Source: Dokdonella immobilis (GTDB taxonomy: Bacteria > Pseudomonadota > Gammaproteobacteria > Xanthomonadales > Rhodanobacteraceae). Taken from it: DNA of 64,000 nt. The stretch lies in contig NZ_FOVF01000009.1 of NCBI RefSeq assembly GCF_900115085.1, positions 59,106 through 123,105 of the forward strand, read 5' to 3'. The position numbers and the translations under genes are program-made. The notes under the pieces are model-generated. The model was not told the origin of the DNA, did no database searches, and saw only the letters and a list, made by a program, of their open reading frames with translations. Positions 49,317 through 61,020 of this stretch are shown here, piece after piece. The stretch's first letter is position 1, and each line of letters starts with the position of its first letter.

Positions 49317-50960
49317 ATGGCGAAACTGCGCGTCGCGCTGGCCCAGTTCGATTTCCCGGTCGGTGCGGTTGTCCGCAACGCCGAACGCATCGCCTCGCTG
49401 ATTGCCGAAGCGCGCGACCGCCTGCATGCCGACCTGATCGTATTTCCCGAGCTGGCCCTGTGCGGTTATCCGCCCGAGGACCTGCTGCTGCGGCCGAGCT
49501 TCCTGGCCGAGTGCGAGGCTTCGCTGCAACGGATCGCCGCCGGGGTCCGCGGCATCGTCGCCGTGGTCGGCTGGCCGCAGTCGGCCGGGTCGATCGTCTA
49601 CAACGCGGCCAGCGTGCTGCGCGATGGCCGCATCGAAACGACCTACCGCAAGCGCGAACTGCCGAACTACGCGGTTTTCGACGAACGTCGCTACTTCGAG
49701 GTCGATCCGGACGGCGGCTCGTGCGTGTTCGAGGTGGCCGGGGTCAGGGTCGGCGTCGTCATCTGCGAGGACCTGTGGTTCTCCGAACCGCTGGCAGACA
49801 CCGCCGCGCACGGCGCCGAGCTGGTCGTCGTGCCGAATGCGTCGCCCTTCGACCACGGCAAGCTGGCCCGCCGCGATGCTCTATTGGAGACCCGGGTCGC
49901 CGAATCCGGCGTTGCCCTCGCCTACCTCAACGTCGTCGGCGGCCAGGATTCGGTGGTCTACGACGGCGCGAGCGTGCTGGCCGACGCCAACGGCACCGTG
50001 CACGCGGCCGCACGCGCCTTCGAGGACCATCTGCTGCTCGCGGAGTTCGACCGTGCAACGCGGTCCTTCGCGACCCGGGACTGGCCGGCCGAGGTCGACG
50101 AAAGCCGCGAGAGCCTGGCCTGGCGGGCCATCGTCCGCGCGACGCGCGACTACTCCACCAAAAATCGTTTCGAGAAGGTCTGGGTCGGTTTGTCCGGCGG
50201 CATCGACTCGGCCCTGGTGCTGGCCATCGCGGTCGATGCGATCGGCGCCGACGACGTGACCGCGGTGCGCCTGCCCTCGCGCTACACCTCGGGGCAGAGC
50301 AATGATCTGGCCAGCGAACAGGCCGCCGCGCTCGGCGTGCGCATCGAGACCGTCCCGATCGCGGCACCCTTCGAAGGATTTCTCGAGGCGCTCGGTCCGC
50401 TGTTCGCCGGTCATGCCGCCGACACCGCCGAAGAAAACCTGCAGTCGCGTTGCCGCGGCGTGATCCTGATGGCGCTGGCCAACAAGCTCGGCGGCCTGCT
50501 TTTGACCACCGGCAACAAGAGTGAATACGCGGTCGGTTACGCCACCATCTATGGCGACATGTGCGGCGGCTATGCGCCGATCAAGGATCTGTACAAGACC
50601 GAAGTGTTCGATCTGGCGCGCTGGCGCAACGCGCAGCAGGCGGGCCGGACGCCGGCCTGGGTGGTTCCGCAGGCGGTCATCGATCGCGCGCCCTCGGCCG
50701 AGCTTCGCGAAAACCAGACCGACCAGGATTCATTGCCGCCGTACGAAATGCTCGATGCGATCCTCGCCCGCTACGTCGACGAGGAGCAGTCGCGCGAGGA
50801 AATCGTCGCCGCCGGCTTCGACGCCGAGGTGGTCCGCAAGGTCGTCCATATGGTCCGCATCAGCGAATGGAAGCGCCAGCAGGCCGCGCCCGGACCCAAG
50901 GTCTCGCGCCGCGCCTTCGGACGCGAGCGCCGTTACCCGATCACTTCCGGCTGGGACTGA
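49317..50960 (+). CDS. nadE: Glutamine-dependent NAD+ synthetase NadE
   Basis: Last step of NAD synthesis, amidation of deamido-NAD with glutamine. The 547-residue protein has an N-terminal nitrilase-type glutaminase domain (catalytic Glu in FPELALCGYPPEDL, Lys in TYRKRELPNY, Cys in VVICEDLWF) and a C-terminal synthetase domain with the PP-loop VGLSGGIDSAL near residue 290. ATG 49317 fits the family (MAKLRVALAQFDF). It stands alone between the kinase gene and the convergent bamD. Confidence 0.96.
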   Translation: MAKLRVALAQFDFPVGAVVRNAERIASLIAEARDRLHADLIVFPELALCGYPPEDLLLRPSFLAECEASLQRIAAGVRGIVAVVGWPQSAGSIVYNAASVLRDGRIETTYRKRELPNYAVFDERRYFEVDPDGGSCVFEVAGVRVGVVICEDLWFSEPLADTAAHGAELVVVPNASPFDHGKLARRDALLETRVAESGVALAYLNVVGGQDSVVYDGASVLADANGTVHAAARAFEDHLLLAEFDRATRSFATRDWPAEVDESRESLAWRAIVRATRDYSTKNRFEKVWVGLSGGIDSALVLAIAVDAIGADDVTAVRLPSRYTSGQSNDLASEQAAALGVRIETVPIAAPFEGFLEALGPLFAGHAADTAEENLQSRCRGVILMALANKLGGLLLTTGNKSEYAVGYATIYGDMCGGYAPIKDLYKTEVFDLARWRNAQQAGRTPAWVVPQAVIDRAPSAELRENQTDQDSLPPYEMLDAILARYVDEEQSREEIVAAGFDAEVVRKVVHMVRISEWKRQQAAPGPKVSRRAFGRERRYPITSGWD

Positions 50961-51019
50961 GCCGGTACGGTCGGCGCGCAGGCGCTCGAAAGGCCTGCGC
51001 AGGGCGACGTCGAGCCGGG

Positions 51020-51883
51020 CTAGTCGTTCTTGACCACCGACTTGGCGCCGCGATTGGAGAGCGGAATCAGCTTCCACCAGTTCGAGCGCCAGGACGGCCA
51101 GGCGCCGGACAGCGAGGGGTGCTCCGGAAAATTGAGCTTCAGTACGCGCTCGGCGTCCGCCGAGAGCTTGTCCTGGCCGAGTTCGTGGTAGCTCTTGACG
51201 AGGATCGCCAGCGCATCGGCGACCTGGCGCGACTGGTCGTAGGTCTCGAGGATCGCCTTGGCCCGGTTGGCCGCACCGACGTAGGCACCCTTGCGCAGGT
51301 AGAACAGGGCCACGTTGAGCTCGGACTGGGCCATGCCGTCGCGCAGGAAGATCATGCGCTGCTTCGCATCCGGTGCGTAGCGGCTGTCCGGATGGCGCTT
51401 GATCAGGGCCGCGAAGTCGTCGAATGACTGGCGCACGAAGGCCTGGTCGCGCTGGGTCATGTCGAGCCCGGCGTAGCGCTCGAGGAGGCCTTCCTCGCGA
51501 TCGAAATTGATCAGTCCGCGCAGATAGAACGCGTAGTCGATGTGCTTGTGCGCGGGATAGGTCTTGATGAACCGGTTGATCGTCGAGTAGGCCTCGTCCG
51601 GTTTGTTCATCTTGTACTGGGCATAGGCCTGGTCGAGCTGCGCCTGTTCGGTATAGGGGCCGAACGGAAAGCGGGCGACCAGGCGAGAGAACGTCTTGTT
51701 GGCGCGCTCGTAGTTGCCTTTTTCGATATCCAGCTTGCCCTTCTCGTAGAGCTGTTCGACCGCGAGCGCCTCCAGCGGGTCGGCTTTCTTCTTGCCGAAA
51801 AACGAGCAGCCGGCAACCAGGGTGACGGCGAGGAGGGCAACGGCGATACGGGAAACGACCCGGAACTGACGGGAAACTCGCAT
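51020..51883 (-). CDS. bamD: Outer membrane assembly lipoprotein BamD
   Basis: Essential lipoprotein of the BAM complex that inserts outer-membrane barrels. The 287-residue protein has a signal peptide with lipobox LVAGC (Cys26), then five TPR-like repeats beginning AVEQLYEKGKLDIEKGNYERA. The C-terminus has 30-odd residues beyond the last repeat (WWKLIPLSNRG). ATG 51883 gives a proper lipoprotein signal; the longer open frame upstream runs antisense to rluD and is rejected. It is divergent from rluD, 102 bp apart. Confidence 0.95.
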   Translation of the reverse strand: MRVSRQFRVVSRIAVALLAVTLVAGCSFFGKKKADPLEALAVEQLYEKGKLDIEKGNYERANKTFSRLVARFPFGPYTEQAQLDQAYAQYKMNKPDEAYSTINRFIKTYPAHKHIDYAFYLRGLINFDREEGLLERYAGLDMTQRDQAFVRQSFDDFAALIKRHPDSRYAPDAKQRMIFLRDGMAQSELNVALFYLRKGAYVGAANRAKAILETYDQSRQVADALAILVKSYHELGQDKLSADAERVLKLNFPEHPSLSGAWPSWRSNWWKLIPLSNRGAKSVVKND

Positions 51884-51985
51884 GCGGAGGGGGGCTCTGC
51901 GATGATGGTGGACGGCGATCATACCGCAGACGCCATGGACGCCGGAAACCTGCGTCAACCCGAACCGAACTCCTGATCGACGCCC

Positions 51986-52939
51986 ATGAACCAACCCCAA
52001 CCCACGCTGAATGCGAGCATTCCGGTCGAATCGGCAGGCCGTCGCCTCGATGCCGCCCTGGCCGACCTGTTCCCGGATTTCTCGCGTTCGCGCCTGAGTG
52101 CCTGGATCAAGGCTGGTGATGTCCTGCTCGACGGCGAGCAGGTCGTGCCGCGGCACATCGTGCACGGCGGCGAAGCGGTCGTCCTCAATGCACGCATGCA
52201 GCGCGAAGTCAGCGCGGCGCCGGAGGCCATCGAACTCGACATCCGCTACGAGGACGAAGACGTCATCGTCGTCAACAAGCCAGCCGGACTGATCGTGCAT
52301 CCGGGTGCCGGCAACCCCGACGGCACGCTGCAGAACGCCCTGCTCCACCACGAGCCGGGCCTGGTCGGCATCCCGCGCGCCGGCCTCGTGCACCGGCTCG
52401 ACAAGAACACCTCGGGCCTGATGGTCGTCGCCCGCAGCCTGCGCGCGCACACCAGCCTGGTCGAGCAGCTGTCGGCGCGCAGCGTGCATCGCCAATACGA
52501 AGCCCTGGTCTACGGGCCGATGGTCTCGGGCGGCCGCATCGACAAGCCGATCGGCCGGCACCCGGTCGATCGCCTCAAGCAGGCCGTGCGCGAGGACGGT
52601 CGCGAAGCGGTCACCCACTACCGGGTCCGCGAGCGTTTCCGTGCCATGACCCTGGTCGAGTGCCGCCTCGAAACCGGGCGCACACACCAGATCCGCGTGC
52701 ACCTGGCCTCGATCCGGCACCCGATCGTCGGCGACCTCAGCTACGGCAACCTGCGCCTGCCCAAGGCTGCGACCGCGGAGCTGATCGAGGCCCTGCGCGG
52801 TTTCCGCCGCCAGGCCCTGCATGCCGAGCGCCTCGAGTTCACCCATCCGGCGAGCGGCGAATCGCTGGCGTTCGATGTCGCGCGGCCGGCCGACATGACC
52901 GCCCTGATCGAAACCGTGCGCGCCGATTCGCAGGCCTGA
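51986..52939 (+). CDS. rluD: 23S rRNA pseudouridine synthase RluD
   Basis: Makes pseudouridines 1911, 1915 and 1917 in helix 69 of 23S rRNA in E. coli. The 317-residue protein has an N-terminal S4 RNA-binding domain ([20 protein letters not shown]) and the catalytic motif [15 protein letters not shown], with the conserved Asp near residue 138. pgeF follows after 7 bp. The bamD/rluD/pgeF order is the usual gammaproteobacterial one, but clpB is not adjacent here. Confidence 0.95.
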   Translation: MNQPQPTLNASIPVESAGRRLDAALADLFPDFSRSRLSAWIKAGDVLLDGEQVVPRHIVHGGEAVVLNARMQREVSAAPEAIELDIRYEDEDVIVVNKPAGLIVHPGAGNPDGTLQNALLHHEPGLVGIPRAGLVHRLDKNTSGLMVVARSLRAHTSLVEQLSARSVHRQYEALVYGPMVSGGRIDKPIGRHPVDRLKQAVREDGREAVTHYRVRERFRAMTLVECRLETGRTHQIRVHLASIRHPIVGDLSYGNLRLPKAATAELIEALRGFRRQALHAERLEFTHPASGESLAFDVARPADMTALIETVRADSQA

Positions 52940-52946
52940 GTCCGGC

Positions 52947-53696
52947 ATGGGCATCGGCGCGAACTGGCTCGTTCCCGATTGGCCTGCGCCGGGCAACGTG
53001 CATGCGCGGGTCACGACGCGCGCAATGGCCGGGCACTCCCGGGCGCCATTCGATTCGCTCAACCTCGGCGATCGCTGCGGCGACGAGGCTGCCGCGGTGG
53101 CCGCGAACCGCGCCGCCCTCGTCGACCTGCTCGGGCTCCCGGCCTCCCCCTGCTGGCTGCGCCAGGTTCACGGCGCCGGGGTGTGGCGCGCGGAATCGCC
53201 CGCACCGCCCGGCGATCCGCCCGAGGCCGATGCCGCGGTCACCGCGCGCGACAACCAGGTCCTGGCCGTGCTGACCGCCGACTGCCTGCCGGTCCTGTTC
53301 TGTGCCGACGACGGCAGCGAGATCGCGGTCACCCATGCGGGCTGGCGCGGACTGGCCGGCGGCGTCATCGAGGCGACGCTGGCGAAGATGCGGGCCAAGC
53401 CGTCGGCCATCCTGGCCTGGCTCGGACCGGCGATTGGCCCGGCGTCCTACGAAGTGGCGGCCGATGTCCGCGACGCGTTTCTCGACCGCGATGCCGGAGC
53501 GGACCAGGCATTCACCGCCTCGCGCCCGGGACACTGGCGATGCGACCTGTATCGGCTGGCCTGGCGGCGCCTGGCAGCCAGCGGGGTGGAGCGTATTTCC
53601 GGCGGCGGCTTCGATACCCGGGTCGATGCGCGCTTCTATTCCTACCGGCGCGATCCACGCTGCGGCCGCTTCGCCAGCCTGATCTGGAAGGACTGA
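52947..53696 (+). CDS. pgeF: Peptidoglycan editing factor PgeF (YfiH, multicopper oxidase-fold)
   Basis: Cytosolic enzyme of the YfiH/DUF152 family; roles proposed elsewhere include peptidoglycan precursor proofreading and purine nucleoside cleavage. The 249-residue protein has the zinc-site motifs: His in WLRQVHGAGVW, Cys in LTADCLPVLF and His in VTHAGWRGLAGG. It lies 7 bp downstream of rluD, so the two are co-transcribed. Confidence 0.93.
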   Translation: MGIGANWLVPDWPAPGNVHARVTTRAMAGHSRAPFDSLNLGDRCGDEAAAVAANRAALVDLLGLPASPCWLRQVHGAGVWRAESPAPPGDPPEADAAVTARDNQVLAVLTADCLPVLFCADDGSEIAVTHAGWRGLAGGVIEATLAKMRAKPSAILAWLGPAIGPASYEVAADVRDAFLDRDAGADQAFTASRPGHWRCDLYRLAWRRLAASGVERISGGGFDTRVDARFYSYRRDPRCGRFASLIWKD

Positions 53697-53855
53697 ACAA
53701 CCGCCCCGCCCCGGCCTCGTCGTATCGATCCGGCACGGGCAACTCCTCGATCGTCGCCGGCAACGGGCAAAGGTTCCTAATGTGAACTCGCGCATGCCCC
53801 TGCCGCCGTTCGGGGCGTAGGGTGGCATTCACATTCGGTGCACAGGGGCAAACCG

Positions 53856-54878
53856 ATGAAGTGCTTGATCAGCCTGTTTCCGCTCGCGATCTGCGCCGCC
53901 AGTGCCATCGGCGCAGAGGTCACGGTCAAGAACGATTCGCTCATCGACAACTCCAGCGCGATCGTCGAGGCCGGTTTCGTCAGCGGCGAAAAGGGCGCGA
54001 GTTGGTTGACTTCGCCCTGCGACGGCAACATCGTCGCGGTCCAGGTGCTCTGGCTGTCGGCTTCCGGCGGGACCGGCCAGACCCTCGGTGGTTCGATCGA
54101 AATCCATCGTGCCGGCACCTACCCCACGCCCGGCGCGCTTGCCGAGCAGATCAATGGTCCGCTGCTGACCGATGGCGTGATCAACGAATACCGCTACCTC
54201 GACGACAACAACACGGTTCCGCTCATCGTCCCGGTGACCAGCAACGAGACCTTCGTCGTCGCCTATGTCTTCGATGCCGCTCCGCCCGGCTCGGGCCCAA
54301 GCCTGGTGGTCGATGCGAACGGCATCGTCGCCGGCAGGAATGCGATCTACGCCGACCTCGGCGGCTCGTTTTTCTGGCTCTCCTCGGAAACTTTCATGGT
54401 CCCGGGCGACTGGGTGATCCGCGCGGTGGTCGATTGCCAGGCCGGCGGCAGCAGTGCCGACGTGGCCGCGGCGATCAGCACCAGCCCGTTGCTGTACACG
54501 GCGGGGGCCCCGATCAGCCACACCATCACGATCAGCAATGCCGGGCCCAATGCGGCACCGAGCGTGGTCGTCGTCGACGCCTTCCCGGGCGCCTACACCG
54601 GGGTCACCTGGAGCTGCACGGCCAGCGGCGGCGCCACCTGCACCTCCGGCGGCAGCGGCAACATCTCGCAGGTCGTCAGCCTGCCCAATGCGGCCCAGGT
54701 CACCTACAACGTCAGCGCGACCGTTGCTGATGGCACCAGCGGCATCCTCTCCAATTCGGTGACCGCCGTGGTCAACGCACCGACCAGCGATCCGAACTCC
54801 GCCAACAATTCGGCGACGGCGAACACGGCGCCCCTGGCCGACCGCATCTTTGCCGACGGTTTCGAGGCGCCACCATGA
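53856..54878 (+). CDS. Secreted DUF11-type protein with IFADGFE tail
   Basis: A 340-residue predicted exported protein: signal peptide MKCLISLFPLAICAASAIGA, then a beta-rich domain (residues 21-205), a DUF11-like domain (about 215-320: AAPSVVVVDAFPGAYTGVTW) and a short C-terminal RIFADGFEAPP. The same kind of D-x-IF-x-DGFE ending is, from memory, shared by many secreted proteins of Rhodanobacteraceae. A GGGGCAAACCG ribosome-binding region precedes ATG 53856. Ligand and role are unknown. It separates pgeF from pilR. Confidence 0.75.
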   Translation: MKCLISLFPLAICAASAIGAEVTVKNDSLIDNSSAIVEAGFVSGEKGASWLTSPCDGNIVAVQVLWLSASGGTGQTLGGSIEIHRAGTYPTPGALAEQINGPLLTDGVINEYRYLDDNNTVPLIVPVTSNETFVVAYVFDAAPPGSGPSLVVDANGIVAGRNAIYADLGGSFFWLSSETFMVPGDWVIRAVVDCQAGGSSADVAAAISTSPLLYTAGAPISHTITISNAGPNAAPSVVVVDAFPGAYTGVTWSCTASGGATCTSGGSGNISQVVSLPNAAQVTYNVSATVADGTSGILSNSVTAVVNAPTSDPNSANNSATANTAPLADRIFADGFEAPP

Positions 54879-55046
54879 AGTCGGGACCTCTCGCGCCCTC
54901 GGGCCGGGCTGGCAATGCCAACCTGAACAATGCCGCGGGGGCCGGCTTTGCCCCCTGCGGGGATGCCCCGGCCGCTGAATGCTTTGCCTAAAAGGGCGCC
55001 GCGGATTAACCTTGTGCGTCGCGACGGACACGCATCGAACGAGCGC

Positions 55047-56471
<1,425 letters not shown>

Positions 56472-56963
56472 TCCACAGCGCACGCGGACCAACAACGAAG
56501 CGGCAACGCGAGAACGCTGATCGAAGCTCGCGCCACCCTTCGCCTTCCTTCGCCGCGATTTGCCCTGATTTTCCGTTCTTCGTAGGAGCGCCTTCAGGCG
56601 CGATGCTCCTGGGCAAGATTCGGGAAAAGGGCATCGCGGCTGAAGCCGCTCCTACAACGAGGCGGTAACGCGAGAACGGTCATCGAAGCTCGCGCCACCC
56701 TTCGCTATCATTCGCCACGATTTGCCCTGATTTTCCGTTCTTCGCAGGAGCGCCTTCAGGCGCGATGCTCCTGGGCAAGGTTCGGGAAAAGGGCGTCGCG
56801 GCTGAAGCCGCTCCTACAGCGAAGCGGCAACGCGGCTGCGGCAATCGAAGCACGCGTCCCCTTTCGCTCGCTCTCTGCAGCAAGAACCTTCGGGTTCGAC
56901 GCCGTTGCAAAAGCCGCGGTCAATGCACCGGGCATGCGCCGCCACCATGGCCGAATGCATCTG
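56472..56963. other. Gene-free repeat stretch after pilR
   Basis: No real gene lies between pilR and the convergent hydroxylase gene. The sequence is made of a 162-bp tandem duplication with paired REP-like hairpins (56494-56817) plus a partial third copy to about 56834. Open frames here are translations of the repeat. Confidence 0.8.
56494..56817. repeat. Two tandem 162-bp copies, each with a paired REP-like hairpin
   Basis: Copy A (56494-56655) and copy B (56656-56817) match almost base for base; a third start is seen at 56818-56834. Each copy holds GTAGGAGCGCCTTCAGGCGC (left arm; GCAGGAGC in copy B) and GGCTGAAGCCGCTCCTAC (right arm). A diverged relative lies at 63860-64000, so the unit is dispersed and also tandemly amplified here. 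Confidence 0.88.
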
Positions 56964-57674
56964 TCAGCGCCGGCGAGGACGATGCCGGGTGCCGAGCACG
57001 TGGTCCCAGAGCGAGGTCGTGACGCCGAAGTTCCGGTCGGGCAGATGGTGATGGACGTGATGGCGCGCCGCCCACTGGCGCATCCAGGGTTGCCGGAACC
57101 GGGTGGCGTGGATGGTGAAATGGCTGAGCCCGTAGGCCACGTAGCCAAAGCCGATCGAGCCGCCGAGCAGGCAGGCATGGCTGGTCGGCACCAGCATGGA
57201 GAAGACCACGGTCAGCCCGAGCAGGATCGCCGACGGCAGAAAGAACGGCAGGGCATCGTAGCCATGCGGGTCGCGATGGTGCGCATCGTGGCCACGCCGG
57301 TACATCGAGTCCGGACCATGGAAAATCCAGCGATGGAACAGGTACTCGATGAAGCTGAAAACGACCAGGCCGGCAAGGACCGTCCCGAATGCGCCGGCCC
57401 AGGAGCCGTGATGGAGCCGCATGCCGGCCGCCAGCAGTGCGCCCGACAGGGCGATCGTGAAGGCGAACTCGAGCCAGTAGTTGGTCCGCGTCGCCGACAT
57501 GCGAATGATCGCGTCGAGCAGGTTGGGCCCGAGCCGGCGCAGGGCCGCCACCCGCGTCCCTGCTGCCTGGAGTCCCGAATTGCGCGTTGGAATGTTCAGA
57601 GTCTGGCCGTTTCGGGATGCGGTGGAGAGGTCGACGCGGGGCCGGTCTGAATTTGCCCGGCCGCCAGGCGCCAT
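56964..57674 (-). CDS. Sterol desaturase/fatty acid hydroxylase family protein
   Basis: A 236-residue di-iron membrane protein of the fatty acid hydroxylase superfamily. Four hydrophobic segments and the His clusters HRWIFH, HDAHH, HFTIH and HHVHHH form the expected metal site. It probably hydroxylates or desaturates a lipid or carotenoid; the exact substrate cannot be read from sequence. ATG 57674 adds about 58 residues before the first helix, so a later start (such as ATG 57500, MSATRTNYW) is possible. It is divergent from the gcvP riboswitch. Confidence 0.8.
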   Translation of the reverse strand: MAPGGRANSDRPRVDLSTASRNGQTLNIPTRNSGLQAAGTRVAALRRLGPNLLDAIIRMSATRTNYWLEFAFTIALSGALLAAGMRLHHGSWAGAFGTVLAGLVVFSFIEYLFHRWIFHGPDSMYRRGHDAHHRDPHGYDALPFFLPSAILLGLTVVFSMLVPTSHACLLGGSIGFGYVAYGLSHFTIHATRFRQPWMRQWAARHHVHHHLPDRNFGVTTSLWDHVLGTRHRPRRR

Positions 57675-58060
57675 TATGACAATTTCGCGAAACCTGCGTC
57701 AGCCTGCGCGAGAGGCTACTTTGCCCGTTCAGCCAGGATTGGGGAAGCTCGGGCCCGACAGACGCCGACTGGGACGACTGGCTTCAAAGCGCGGTATCAT
57801 TCCCGCCGTTACACGCGGTGGGAGAAGCGCAGCGGGACAGTCGGCGGATACCCTCCTCCGAGCGCCCGCTTCGCTGCCGAAGGCGCAACGCCCGTAATCG
57901 CTCAGGCCCCGATACCTCCGCGCGCAGACAACTCTGGAGAGTCCGGTTCGAGCCGGCGCCGAAGGGGCAAGAAGCGGGGTTCCGCTTCCAAACTCTCAGG
58001 CAAAAGGACAGAGGGGCGCCCAGCGTGCGGCTTCGCACGCGAACTTCGGACGCCTCCATC
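57675..58060 (+). other. gcvP leader region
   Basis: This stretch between the divergent hydroxylase and gcvP genes is mostly the glycine riboswitch. The part 57675-57811 should hold the promoters; I see no convincing -35/-10 pair. A GCGTGC/GCACGC hairpin (58025-58042) lies between aptamer and start codon and could be part of the expression platform. Confidence 0.55.
57812..58018 (+). promoter_or_regulatory. Tandem glycine riboswitch upstream of gcvP
   Basis: The second aptamer (about 57925-58018) matches the conserved glycine-binding core: TCTGGAGAGTC, CGCCGAAGGGGCAA, and CTCTCAGGCAAAAGGACAGA. Upstream (about 57812-57915) GGTGGGAGAAGCGC, GCCGAAGGCGCAA and CGCTCAGGCCCCGATACC form a first, less canonical aptamer. 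Glycine riboswitches usually switch on glycine cleavage genes when glycine is high. Confidence 0.85.
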
Positions 58061-60931
<2,871 letters not shown>

Positions 60932-60953
60932 ACCGGCAACGAGCGAAATGGAG

Positions 60954-60979
60954 AGGCCCCGCAATGCGGGGCCTTTTTC
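60954..60979 (+). terminator. Rho-independent terminator after gcvP
   Basis: AGGCCCCGC faces GCGGGGCCT across an AAT loop and is followed by TTTTTC. It ends the gcvP transcript, 22 bp after the stop codon, and lies 40 bp from the convergent aminopeptidase gene end. Confidence 0.92.
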
Positions 60980-61020
60980 ATTGTGTCGCGGAGCGATGAC
61001 CCCATGCGCCGTGGCAATGC

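Noticed and set aside
51884..53062. N-terminal extension of bamD by nearly 400 codons
   Set aside because: It is antisense to rluD, and the lipoprotein signal starts at 51883.
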